Assembly: GCA_021820065.1 (NCBI GenBank)
Contig: JAKAEE010000020.1
Span: 1 to 50,015, forward strand
Origin: Bacteroidota bacterium
GTDB lineage: Bacteria; Bacteroidota; Ignavibacteria; Ignavibacteriales; Melioribacteraceae
Length of the DNA: 50,015 nt
Direction of reading: 5' to 3'
The position numbers and the translations under genes were made by a program. Below the pieces are notes generated by a model. That model was given only the letters and a program-made list of their open reading frames with translations. It was not told where the DNA came from and made no database searches. Shown here piece after piece: positions 24,593 to 32,382 of the stretch (position 1 is the first letter of the stretch; every line of letters starts with the position of its first letter).

Positions 24593-25914
24593 TTCTTTTT
24601 CATCAAGTCGGCAAGTTGTTTGGAGTTATAAGGATGCTGACCTTTATTCCACGTTGATAATGCCGATAAGTCTTTTAATCCATTGCCGGTAAACATAACA
24701 AGCGGTATCCGGCTTCCTAATTTTTTTGCTGATAAATATTTTTGATATCCGGCAAATGCCGATGCAGACGATGGTTCGATCAGCATCCCTAAGTTTTGCG
24801 CGACAACTTTTTGTGCGCCAAGAATTTCTTTGTCGGTCACATCAATTGCATCGCCGCCGGATTTCACAATCGCATTGTGCGCCAAATACAATGCACGCGG
24901 CGCACCGGCACAGATCGAATCTGCAACACTTTTTGCCGGTTTGTAAACAAATTTTCCCGAACGAAAATATTTCACGACAGCATTACTGCCTTTTGCTTGA
25001 ACGGCAATGAGTTTCGGAATTCTTTCGATCCAGCCGAGTTCTTTCAACTCCCACAAACCTTTGTACAAACCGGAAATGATTACTCCATCGCCAACCGGAA
25101 CGAAAATAACTTCCGGTAACTTTCCCTTTGAAGAAATGAACAAATCATACGCAGCAGATTTTTTCCCTTCGATTGTTAAAGGATTGTAAGCTGTATTTCT
25201 GTTGTACCAACCTCTTGCTTGCGATACTTCGAGACATGTATCGAATGCTAAATCGTAATCACCATTCACGATGACCAGCTCTGCACCGTATGATTGAATC
25301 TGTATTCTTTTTGCATCCGGAATATTTTTCGGAACAAAAATCACAGATTCCAAACCGAGCCGAGTACAAATTCCGGCGAGTGATGAACCCGCGTTTCCGG
25401 TTGAAGCTGCTGCAATTCTTTTGATGCCGAGCTGCATTGCCTTGAAAACAACTAGCGTAGATGCCCGATCCTTGAATGATAACGTAGGATTGCGCGTGTC
25501 ATCCAGCACAAAGAAATCGTTACCTTCATAAGAAAGTTTTAAGCAGCAGTTTGAAGGAAGCGATATTTTTTCCATGTCATTCTGAGTGCGTCCTGAAAGG
25601 ACGAATGAAAAATCTCTAACTTTATTTATATGAGATTCTTTATCACTTCGTACCTCAGTATGACTGCGCGTAAACTCAAGTGGCCAGAGATAATCGTACT
25701 GCCAAAATTTTCCCGGCTGAAGTTTCAGAATTTCATCAACAGAATGATTCTTCTTGATCCATTCATAATCGTAGTTAATTAACAGAACTCCGCGCAGCGG
25801 TGTGTTCTTTTCAACATTACCGCATGTCGGACAAAGATAGAACAGATTTTTTTCGATCTCATCCTTATCGTAACTTTTTCCGCAATCGAAACATTTGTAG
25901 AAATAACTGTTCAT
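24589..25914 (-). CDS. Threonine-synthase-like PLP-dependent enzyme of the purine island
   Basis: A fold-type II PLP enzyme of 441 residues. It starts with a zinc-ribbon-like CFDCG...CPTCG (residues 8-32), as in archaeal-type threonine synthases. The Schiff-base lysine is in RNPTLSFKDRAST near residue 143, the phosphate-binding loop is 'AASTGNAGSSLAGI' and 'GDGVIISGLYKGLWEL' follows. AGAGGAG is placed well before the ATG. It is followed by mocA with an ATGA overlap and preceded by ygeW, so a role in purine or diaminopropionate metabolism is more likely than threonine synthesis; this is inference. Residues 84-114 are encoded by an inserted repeat (25576-25664) that stays in frame; whether the enzyme tolerates it is unknown. 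Confidence 0.75.
   Translation of the reverse strand: MNSYFYKCFDCGKSYDKDEIEKNLFYLCPTCGNVEKNTPLRGVLLINYDYEWIKKNHSVDEILKLQPGKFWQYDYLWPLEFTRSHTEVRSDKESHINKVRDFSFVLSGRTQNDMEKISLPSNCCLKLSYEGNDFFVLDDTRNPTLSFKDRASTLVVFKAMQLGIKRIAAASTGNAGSSLAGICTRLGLESVIFVPKNIPDAKRIQIQSYGAELVIVNGDYDLAFDTCLEVSQARGWYNRNTAYNPLTIEGKKSAAYDLFISSKGKLPEVIFVPVGDGVIISGLYKGLWELKELGWIERIPKLIAVQAKGSNAVVKYFRSGKFVYKPAKSVADSICAGAPRALYLAHNAIVKSGGDAIDVTDKEILGAQKVVAQNLGMLIEPSSASAFAGYQKYLSAKKLGSRIPLVMFTGNGLKDLSALSTWNKGQHPYNSKQLADLMKKK
25576..25664. repeat. CATTCTGAG-type inverted repeat inserted in frame in a coding gene
   Basis: An 89-base imperfect inverted repeat opening with GTCATTCTGAG and closing with CTCAGTATGAC, with internal AATCTC/GAGATT arms. 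It is the same family as the repeats at 25925-25964 and 35529-35606. Translated in the host gene it gives about 30 residues rich in Arg, Ser and Lys that have no place in the PLP fold. Confidence 0.75.
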
Positions 25915-25924
25915 ATACTCCTCT

Positions 25925-25964
25925 TGTCATTCTTCGACGTTCTTTCAGAACGCTCAGAATGACA
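25925..25964. repeat. Short CATTCTGAG-family hairpin between ygeW and the PLP gene
   Basis: TGTCATTCT (25925-25933) and CGTTCT (25938-25943) pair with AGAACG (25947-25952) and AGAATGACA (25956-25964), leaving a three-base loop and a small mismatched bulge. There is no T run after it on the minus strand, so it is more a repeat element than an intrinsic terminator. It may still slow decay or stall transcription between the two genes. Confidence 0.7.
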
Positions 25965-25971
25965 CTTCGTG

Positions 25972-26982
25972 TCACATCGTTAATCCCATAATTGCTTTTG
26001 CAGTATGAAGACGATTCTCAGCTTCATCAAAAACAATTGAGATGTTCGGGTTATCAAGAATTTCATCCGTCACTTCATTACCGCGATCAGCCGGAAGCGC
26101 ATGCATAAGTTTTACATTCTTATCTGCCAGCTTAATTCTCTTATCGTCGCAAATCCAGTTTTTGTTTTTCTCAAGATTGCTTTTCATTTCTTTCTTGCAT
26201 TGTTCTTCGTGACTGAGATAATATTCTTCATCATAGAAACCAAAGCCGCCCCAGTTTTTCGGAATAACAATTTGCGCGCCTTCGAAAGCTTCATCCATAT
26301 TATTTGTAAAGCGTAAACTTCCGCCGCCTTCTTTCGCATTCTTCTGTGCCTTCTCAACAATGTTTTTGCTCAACGGAAATTCTTTCGGATGAGCTACAGT
26401 TACATCAATCCCGTAACGCGGGAACAAAAGTATCTGTGTTTGCGGAACGCTGAGTGGTTTTGAATGTGTTGTCGCATACGCCCAGCTCACAGTCACTTTC
26501 AAACCTTTTGTATTTCTGCCGAGATGCTCGAAGATTGTCATTAAGTCTGCAAGTCCTTGGAACGGATGATACACATCGTCTTGAAGCGACATAACCGGTT
26601 TGCGGGAATATTGTGCGAGCTCATTCAAATATTTGTTGCCGATACCGTAAAAACAATTGCGGCATGCAATTCCATGTCCCATGCGGCTGAGAATTATCGC
26701 AGTGTCCTTGGCGACTTCACCGTGAGTGATTTGCATTTTATCCGGTGTGAGATCGTGCGCGTGTCCGCCAAGCTGCGTCATTCCGGCTTCCATCGAGTTG
26801 CGTGTGCGCGTTGACTGCTCGAAAAACATCATAAACAAAGTTTTGTGAGGAAGCCAGAGCGTGGGTTCTTCCGCGTAGAATTTTTTCTTCAGATCGAATG
26901 CCGTATCAAAAACTATATCGAGTTCTTCCTTAGTCCAGTCATCTTCAGTAATAAAATGTCTTCCTTTGAAACGAGTTTCCAT
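25972..26982 (-). CDS. ygeW: YgeW-type knotted carbamoyltransferase
   Basis: A 336-residue member of the aspartate/ornithine carbamoyltransferase superfamily. The carbamoyl-phosphate loop reads FEQSTRTRNSMEAGM (around residues 54-68). 'HPFQGLADLMTIFEHLG' follows (about 138-154), and the product-binding end is 'LMHALPADRGNEVTDEIL'. The HALPADRG block and the neighbouring ygeY, ygfK and ssnA identify the YgeW group, whose natural acceptor is not firmly established. In purine fermenters it is thought to move a carbamoyl group from a ureido or oxalurate-like compound to phosphate. GGAGG precedes the ATG by six bases. It is somewhat shorter than E. coli YgeW (about 396). Confidence 0.85.
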   Translation of the reverse strand: METRFKGRHFITEDDWTKEELDIVFDTAFDLKKKFYAEEPTLWLPHKTLFMMFFEQSTRTRNSMEAGMTQLGGHAHDLTPDKMQITHGEVAKDTAIILSRMGHGIACRNCFYGIGNKYLNELAQYSRKPVMSLQDDVYHPFQGLADLMTIFEHLGRNTKGLKVTVSWAYATTHSKPLSVPQTQILLFPRYGIDVTVAHPKEFPLSKNIVEKAQKNAKEGGGSLRFTNNMDEAFEGAQIVIPKNWGGFGFYDEEYYLSHEEQCKKEMKSNLEKNKNWICDDKRIKLADKNVKLMHALPADRGNEVTDEILDNPNISIVFDEAENRLHTAKAIMGLTM

Positions 26983-26999
26983 TATTCCTCCAATTGATT

Positions 27000-27074
27000 A
27001 ATAGAACGCTGATGACACGGATTATGCTGATTATCCGCGGATATATGCTCAATCCGCGTTATCCGTGTTCTATT
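27000..27074. repeat. GGAAC/GTTC-family inverted repeat upstream of ygeW
   Basis: AATAGAAC (27000-27007) mirrors GTTCTATT (27067-27074), with further imperfect arms around 'CTGATGACACGGAT' and 'ATCCGCGTTATCCG'. Relatives occur at 35462-35690 and around 42492-42535. It separates ygeW from the ORF6N gene and the ygeY remnant. Confidence 0.65.
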
Positions 27075-27135
27075 TAATTACTTACTTTCTTAACCATTTT
27101 AAACGGAAAGAGCGAATAAAATTTTGTTGTTTTCG
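27074..27135 (-). pseudogene. Duplicated 3'-terminal fragment of ygeY
   Basis: Read on the minus strand, this stretch encodes KTTKFYSLFPFKMVKKVSN and a stop, parallel to the ygeY C-terminus KATKFYSLFPFELVNRIER. At DNA level 27090-27135 and 27749-27794 agree at 38 of 46 positions. The fragment follows directly on the ORF6N stop, so the two copies flank the ORF6N gene as a direct repeat, like the ends of an element integrated in the ygeY 3' end. Confidence 0.8.
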
Positions 27136-27142
27136 TTCTCCC

Positions 27143-27637
27143 TCAAAAACCAATTTTATTTTTTGGTTTCTCATCTTCCTTCATCAATTCTTTAATCGCC
27201 TCAAAAACAATTTGGAATTTCCCATCATATTTTTCTTCCAGCTTCTCGATCCGTGCAAGCAATTCTTTATTTGCATCTATCAATTTTCTAAGTCCAACAA
27301 ATGCTCTCATGATTTCTATGTTCACTTTTATAGCTTTAGGAGAATTCAAAACACTGGACAGCATAGCAACACCTTGTTCGGTAAAAGCAAATGGTAAATA
27401 TTTGGAATGTTGTCCTCTTTTTAAGGACGCAATTTGCGACCTTAAAAAAGTGTACTCTTTTTTGTTGATTTGAAACATAAAGTCATTTGGAAATCTTTCG
27501 ATATTTCTTCTAACTGCTTCTTTAAGTCGTTTCGTTTCAACACCGTAAAGCTGGGCAATATCACTATCAAGTATAACTTTTTGACCTCGAATAAATCGAA
27601 TAAGAGATACTACACGATTTCTAGTTAGCTCAGTCAT
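27143..27637 (-). CDS. ORF6N domain-containing protein
   Basis: A 164-residue DNA-binding-type protein of the ORF6N family (KilA-N/antirepressor-like domains common in phages and mobile elements). The domain covers residues 8-90: 'VVSLIRFIRGQKVILDSDIAQLYGVETKRLKEAVRRNIERFPNDFMFQ' and 'FAFTEQGVAMLSSVLNSPKA'. A predicted coiled coil follows at about 118-150 (LRKLIDANKELLARIEKLEEKY). It interrupts the purine island between ygeW and ygeY and is flanked by two copies of the ygeY 3' end. A 25-bp near-perfect palindrome lies 50 bases upstream. Such proteins may act as transcription regulators; the true role here is unknown. Confidence 0.85.
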   Translation of the reverse strand: MTELTRNRVVSLIRFIRGQKVILDSDIAQLYGVETKRLKEAVRRNIERFPNDFMFQINKKEYTFLRSQIASLKRGQHSKYLPFAFTEQGVAMLSSVLNSPKAIKVNIEIMRAFVGLRKLIDANKELLARIEKLEEKYDGKFQIVFEAIKELMKEDEKPKNKIGF

Positions 27638-27686
27638 TTACTTTAGTTTACTTCATATTATTTTTCAAATCAAAAACATCATTAAC

Positions 27687-27711
27687 TTGAAGTTACAAAT
27701 TGTGACTTCAA
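27687..27711. promoter_or_regulatory. 25-bp near-perfect palindrome upstream of ORF6N
   Basis: TTGAAGT at 27687-27693 mirrors ACTTCAA at 27705-27711, and ACAA mirrors TTGT inside, with only one mismatched pair around a central A. It lies between the ygeY stop and the ORF6N start on the minus strand. It could be an operator for ORF6N or a weak hairpin after ygeY; the T run behind it is poor. Confidence 0.5.
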
Positions 27712-27732
27712 ATTCAGAAATTCTTTCTAAGG

Positions 27733-28947
27733 TTAACGTTCTATTCTGTTAACCAACTCAAACGGAAACAGCGAATAAAATTTTGTCGCCTTCAGCAAAT
27801 CATTCAGAACAAGTTCTTCTTTGGATGAATGAGACAATTCTTCCTTCGCCGGCGCAAATCCAATTGTCGGAATTCCAAAATGTCCCGCAGTTGCAACGCC
27901 GTTGGTGGAAAAACTCCACACGCCGCTTTTTGCTTTTCCCATTGCCGCTTTGGAAGTCTTCATTGCAGCATCAACAAGCGGATGTTTTTCATCATAAACC
28001 CATGTTGGGAAATACGCCTCTTGAACAAAGTTGGTTCCCTTCCAGCTTGTTCCTTCAACATTTGGAATAGAAACCTTTGCATCGCTCTTGCATTTTTTTA
28101 TGATGGCTTTCAGTTCCTTCACAACGGAGTTTTTATTTTCGCCAATCGTCATTCTTCGATCGAGGTGAATCTGGCTGAAATCCGAGACCGAACATGTTGA
28201 CGGCGCTTTGGAAATGATTTGGCTGACAGTTATCGACCCTTTACCGAGCGGCTGTTTCGGTTTCAACTTTTTGTCAAGCTTTTCAATCTCTGCAACAATA
28301 GGCATCATTTTATAAATGGCATTTATTCCTTTATGATTGTGCGCGCCGTGAGCGGATTTTCCGGTTGCAGTAATTTTCAATTCCATTCTTCCGCGCTGTC
28401 CTCGATAAACTTTTAGATCGGTCGGTTCGCCGAGCACAACGTAATCCGGTTTTATTCCTTCGTTGGCAATTATATGGTACAGCGGATAGCCGTCTGCATC
28501 TTCTTCGAGCGCCGAACCAACAACATAAAGTGTAAACGGAAAATTATCACCGTAAACTTGTTTCAAAACTTTGCCCGTAATCATGAATCCGGCCATCGCC
28601 GGTTTCTCATCAACGGCTCCACGTCCATATAGTTTGCCGTCAACAATTTCTCCGGCAAATGGCGGATGTGCCCAATGTTCTGTCTCGGTTACTTTCACAG
28701 TATCGATGTGCGCATCAAACATAATTTTTATCGGCCCGTTGCCAATACGCCCGATTGCGTTGCCAAATGCATCGTGATACGCTTCATCGAAACCGAACTC
28801 TCCCATCTTCGCCACAATGAACTCAACAATTTCTTTTTCTTCACCGCTGTAGCTTTTTATCTGAACTAATTTTTGAATGAGAGAAAAAAGGTTATCCTTC
28901 TCCGATTCCACTGTACTAAAAAGCTTTTCTTGAAATGATTTTTCCAT
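27733..28947 (-). CDS. ygeY: YgeY family selenium-metabolism-linked M20 hydrolase
   Basis: A 404-residue M20-type metal-dependent amidohydrolase. Zinc ligands are visible as His in FDAHIDTV (about residue 80), Asp in GRGAVDEKPAM, Glu-Glu in SALEEDADGY, Glu in LGEPTDLKV and the C-terminal His in KEELSHSSKEE. The 'GRGAVDEKPAMAGFM' and 'SFSTNGVATAG' blocks are characteristic of the YgeY group rather than of ArgE or DapE. In E. coli ygeY lies with ygeW, ygeX and hyuA. The likely substrate is an N-carbamoyl or N-acyl amino acid from ring breakdown. It is divergent from ygfK across about 200 bases, which should hold both promoters. Confidence 0.9.
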   Translation of the reverse strand: MEKSFQEKLFSTVESEKDNLFSLIQKLVQIKSYSGEEKEIVEFIVAKMGEFGFDEAYHDAFGNAIGRIGNGPIKIMFDAHIDTVKVTETEHWAHPPFAGEIVDGKLYGRGAVDEKPAMAGFMITGKVLKQVYGDNFPFTLYVVGSALEEDADGYPLYHIIANEGIKPDYVVLGEPTDLKVYRGQRGRMELKITATGKSAHGAHNHKGINAIYKMMPIVAEIEKLDKKLKPKQPLGKGSITVSQIISKAPSTCSVSDFSQIHLDRRMTIGENKNSVVKELKAIIKKCKSDAKVSIPNVEGTSWKGTNFVQEAYFPTWVYDEKHPLVDAAMKTSKAAMGKAKSGVWSFSTNGVATAGHFGIPTIGFAPAKEELSHSSKEELVLNDLLKATKFYSLFPFELVNRIER

Positions 28948-29148
28948 ACTGCTTCCATTTATTATTTAAAAACAATTCGACGTAATGTTATTCCAAATTC
29001 TTACTTATATGTAATTCCGATTAAAGTTTAAAGCTGCTTAGTGCAGAGTTAGTCAATTACTCAGCGCCTATTTTAAAATTACAAAATTGTATTCACACTT
29101 AATACGGCTTTGTCTTATATTTTAAATAATCATTTTGGCGGGCTTAGA

Positions 29149-32100
29149 ATGTCTGATAAGATGCAGCCGATACCATTTAGAAACTTGCTTAGGTGGATTC
29201 TAACCGAATACAGCAACCACAAAACCATTTTCGAAATCCCCTCTGAAAAATTTCATTTTCATGCCATCAACGGCAGCGAAAAGATATTCGGTGAATTGCT
29301 CGACATTCCAATTGGACCAGCAGCGGGACCTCATACTCAGTTGGCACAAAACATAATATGTTCGTATTTGGTTGGCGGAAGATTTTTTGAACTCAAGACG
29401 GTGCAGCAACTTGACGAGTTAAAAATCGATAAGCCGTGTATCGATGCAACTGACGAGGGCTACAACGTTGAATGGTCGCAAGAACTTTTGCTTGATCAAT
29501 CTTACGCAGAATATGTTAAAGCTTGGTTCTTGATTCATCTTTTAAAAGATATGCTGGGACTTTCGCATTCCGAAAGAGGTTTTGTTTTCAACATGAGCGT
29601 CGGTTACGATCTCGATGGAATTAAGACGGAAAAAATGGATGGATTTATCGAAGCGTTGAAAGACGCATCGAAGAATGAATTGTTCTCAATCTATCAATCG
29701 GAATTGATAAATCTTCTGCGAAGTCAATCTATAACTGACCAGCTTCTTAAAAGTTTTTTTATTCCGGAGAGCAAGCTCGAACAGATCATCCAAAACATTG
29801 AGAAGATAACTCCAAATATCTCAAACTCAGTGACTCTCTCTACCATGCACGGATGTCCGCCGCATGAGATTGAAGCAATTGCAAAATATTTAATTGAAGA
29901 GAAGCAACTTCACACTTACGTAAAACTCAATCCCACGCTTCTCGGATTTGATTTTGTGAACGACACGCTCCATAGCCTCGGATACGAATATGTTGATCTT
30001 GATAAAAATTCATTCGATCACGATTTGCAATTCACAGATGCGATTCCAATGCTCAAAAGGTTACAGCAATTTGCAGACGAACGTCAGAAAATTTTCGGAG
30101 TAAAACTTTCAAATACGCTTGGTGTTAAGAATTTGTTGCACACGTTGCCAGGCAACGACATGTACATGTCGGGCAGATCATTGTTTCCATTAACGATTTC
30201 CCTTGCTGAAAAATTGGCTTCCGAATTTAACGGCGAAATAAATATTTCTTACTCCGGCGGAGCGAACAACAATAACATCATGAAAATCCTTTCAACAGGA
30301 ATCAAACCCGTCACTTTTGTGACGGATCTTTTGAAGCCGGGCGGTTATTTACGTTTAGCCCAGATTGCGGAAACAATTGAGAAAAATAATTCCAAGATTG
30401 AGCGAAACAACGAAATTAATTTAGATTGTCTGCGATCGTTGGCGGAAAATTCTCTGGTTGATAAAAATTATTTCAAAGAGAAGCGCGAAATTAAGTCGAT
30501 TAAAATTCCAAAAAGTTTGCCGGCATTCGATTGTTATATCGCGCCGTGTCAGGAAGCGTGTCCAATTCATCAGGACGTTGCATCATACATAAAATTGATT
30601 GAACAGAAACGGTACGAGGAAGCTTATGAATTAATCGTTTCAAAAAATCCTCTGCCGCACATTACCGGCTACATTTGCGATCATCAGTGCCAGTACCATT
30701 GCACGCGTTGGGATTACGATGATCCGGTTTTGATACGCGACATGAAAAAGGAAGCAGCACTCAACGGCTATGATTCTTATTTAGAAAAATTCAAAACTGA
30801 ATTTCTTAACAATCAAAATGGAATACGCGTTGCGGTAATTGGCGCCGGACCGTCAGGTTTATCCGCTGCATACTTTCTGGCAAAAGCGGGATTCGATGTA
30901 ACCATCTTTGAAAAAGAGATGAACGCCGGGGGGATTGTTCAAAATATTTTGCCAAGATTCCGATTGCCCAAAGAAGCTATCGAAAAGGATATTTCGTTCA
31001 TCGAAAAACACGGAATCAGATTTGTATTCGGAAGTGATCCGAGCTATTCATTTGAAAAATTGAGGAAAGAAGGATTCCAATATATCTATGTTGCAATCGG
31101 CGCCGAGTTAACAAACAAAATAGTTCTGGAAGGAATTCATGAAAATGTTTTTGGCGCAATAGAATTTCTAAAAGACTACCATAATGCACAGATTACAAGC
31201 CTTGGAAAAACAGTTGCGGTAATAGGCGGCGGAAACTCTGCAATGGACAGCGCACGCGCTGCTACGAGGTACGAAGGAGTTCAAAAAGTCTATTTGATTT
31301 ATCGCCGCACCAAAGAACAAATGCCTGCTGATAAAGAAGAATTTTATGCGGCGCTAAATGATGGAGTTGAGTTTAAAGAGTTGCTCTTACCCATAAAATT
31401 TCAAGACGGAATTTTGACTTGCCAAAAGATGGCGCTCGGTAAAATAGGAAGTGACGGACGAAGAGAAGCTGTCCCAGTGGAAAATGAATTTGTGGAACTG
31501 CAAACAGATTCTGTTATCGCCGCCATCGGTGAACACGTTGATAAAGAGTATCTGCACCGCAACAAAATACGCATGGCTCATAACAAAGCAGTTGCCAATG
31601 AATCAAATGAAACGGAAGTCAAAAACGTTTTCATTGGCGGAGATGCTTTGCGAGGTCCATCGACGGTAGTTGAATCCATTGCTGACGGTAAAAAAGTTGC
31701 TGAGACAATAATCAAACGCGAGTCCCCGGATATTCAACATGAAATCTCAAAAAATTATTTTGTTGACGATCCAAACCTTTTTGAAGACATCAAAAGAAGA
31801 AAAGGAAAATCGGTTAATCAAAATGCATCTGATCTTTTCCTAGAAGCGAACAGATGCCTTGGCTGCAATTTCATTTGCAACAAATGCGTAGAGGTTTGTC
31901 CCAACCGCGCAAATGTCGCAATCGTATCACCAGATGGAATGTTCAAGGACAAATATCAAATTTTGCATTTGGATGCTTTATGTAACGAATGCGGCAACTG
32001 CGAAACATTCTGTCCATATCAAAGTAAACCGTACAAGGAGAAACCGACACTTTTTATTGATGAAGAAGATTTCGGCAACAGTCGCAACAACGGATTTTTT

Positions 32101-32283
32101 ATTTCTCAATCCAAAAATCAAACGACAGTGTTCATTCGCTGGAAATACGAACGCGGTTCGATTACATTCGATGACAATGGAGACGTAATTAAGTCTTCTT
32201 ATTTTGAATTGAAAGAAATCAGCACCTTATTTCAGTGGATAAAAATAATTTGCAAGGATTACCCGTTCCTTCTTACAGATTGA
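29149..32283 (+). CDS. ygfK: YgfK, putative selenate reductase subunit / purine-ring reductase
   Basis: A large flavin and iron-sulfur protein of 1044 residues (E. coli YgfK about 1030). The N-terminal half is dihydroorotate-dehydrogenase-like ('[13 protein letters not shown]', '[11 protein letters not shown]', '[18 protein letters not shown]'). A GltD-like domain follows with cysteines in [10 protein letters not shown] and [11 protein letters not shown]-binding [21 protein letters not shown] and NADPH-binding [15 protein letters not shown]. The C-terminal ferredoxin part reads '[17 protein letters not shown]' and '[20 protein letters not shown]'. The ATG at 29149 is chosen because MQPIPF follows as in known YgfK; the open frame reaches back to a TTG at 29110. 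It is the only plus-strand gene of the island. Despite its name, ring reduction of urate-like compounds is now the favoured role. Confidence 0.93.
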   Translation: MSDKMQPIPFRNLLRWILTEYSNHKTIFEIPSEKFHFHAINGSEKIFGELLDIPIGPAAGPHTQLAQNIICSYLVGGRFFELKTVQQLDELKIDKPCIDATDEGYNVEWSQELLLDQSYAEYVKAWFLIHLLKDMLGLSHSERGFVFNMSVGYDLDGIKTEKMDGFIEALKDASKNELFSIYQSELINLLRSQSITDQLLKSFFIPESKLEQIIQNIEKITPNISNSVTLSTMHGCPPHEIEAIAKYLIEEKQLHTYVKLNPTLLGFDFVNDTLHSLGYEYVDLDKNSFDHDLQFTDAIPMLKRLQQFADERQKIFGVKLSNTLGVKNLLHTLPGNDMYMSGRSLFPLTISLAEKLASEFNGEINISYSGGANNNNIMKILSTGIKPVTFVTDLLKPGGYLRLAQIAETIEKNNSKIERNNEINLDCLRSLAENSLVDKNYFKEKREIKSIKIPKSLPAFDCYIAPCQEACPIHQDVASYIKLIEQKRYEEAYELIVSKNPLPHITGYICDHQCQYHCTRWDYDDPVLIRDMKKEAALNGYDSYLEKFKTEFLNNQNGIRVAVIGAGPSGLSAAYFLAKAGFDVTIFEKEMNAGGIVQNILPRFRLPKEAIEKDISFIEKHGIRFVFGSDPSYSFEKLRKEGFQYIYVAIGAELTNKIVLEGIHENVFGAIEFLKDYHNAQITSLGKTVAVIGGGNSAMDSARAATRYEGVQKVYLIYRRTKEQMPADKEEFYAALNDGVEFKELLLPIKFQDGILTCQKMALGKIGSDGRREAVPVENEFVELQTDSVIAAIGEHVDKEYLHRNKIRMAHNKAVANESNETEVKNVFIGGDALRGPSTVVESIADGKKVAETIIKRESPDIQHEISKNYFVDDPNLFEDIKRRKGKSVNQNASDLFLEANRCLGCNFICNKCVEVCPNRANVAIVSPDGMFKDKYQILHLDALCNECGNCETFCPYQSKPYKEKPTLFIDEEDFGNSRNNGFFISQSKNQTTVFIRWKYERGSITFDDNGDVIKSSYFELKEISTLFQWIKIICKDYPFLLTD

Positions 32284-32310
32284 GCTACAGATTTTAACTT
32301 GATACTCGAG

Positions 32311-32382
32311 GCTGGATGTTCGATTCTGGATGCTTGATAATAACTAGTATCCAGAATCTAGTATCCAGCATCAGTTTTTTTT
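32311..32382 (+). terminator. Repeat-derived terminator after ygfK
   Basis: Two imperfect 26-base arms (32311-32336 and 32344-32369, both built from CTGGAT units) flank a seven-base loop and are followed by eight T residues at 32375-32382. It starts 28 bases after the ygfK stop, and the T run reaches the stop codon of the convergent glycoside hydrolase gene. The arms look like a dispersed repeat used as a terminator. Confidence 0.7.

Noticed and set aside
28948..29148. Possible small RNA or tRNA in the ygeY/ygfK divergent region
   Set aside because: No cloverleaf or stable hairpin with a T run could be found by eye. The region is AT-rich and most likely holds two promoters.
31840..32040. Selenocysteine (in-frame TGA) in ygfK or the xdh genes
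   Set aside because: All frames are open without TGA. The selenium link of this family concerns a labile cofactor, not selenocysteine in these proteins.
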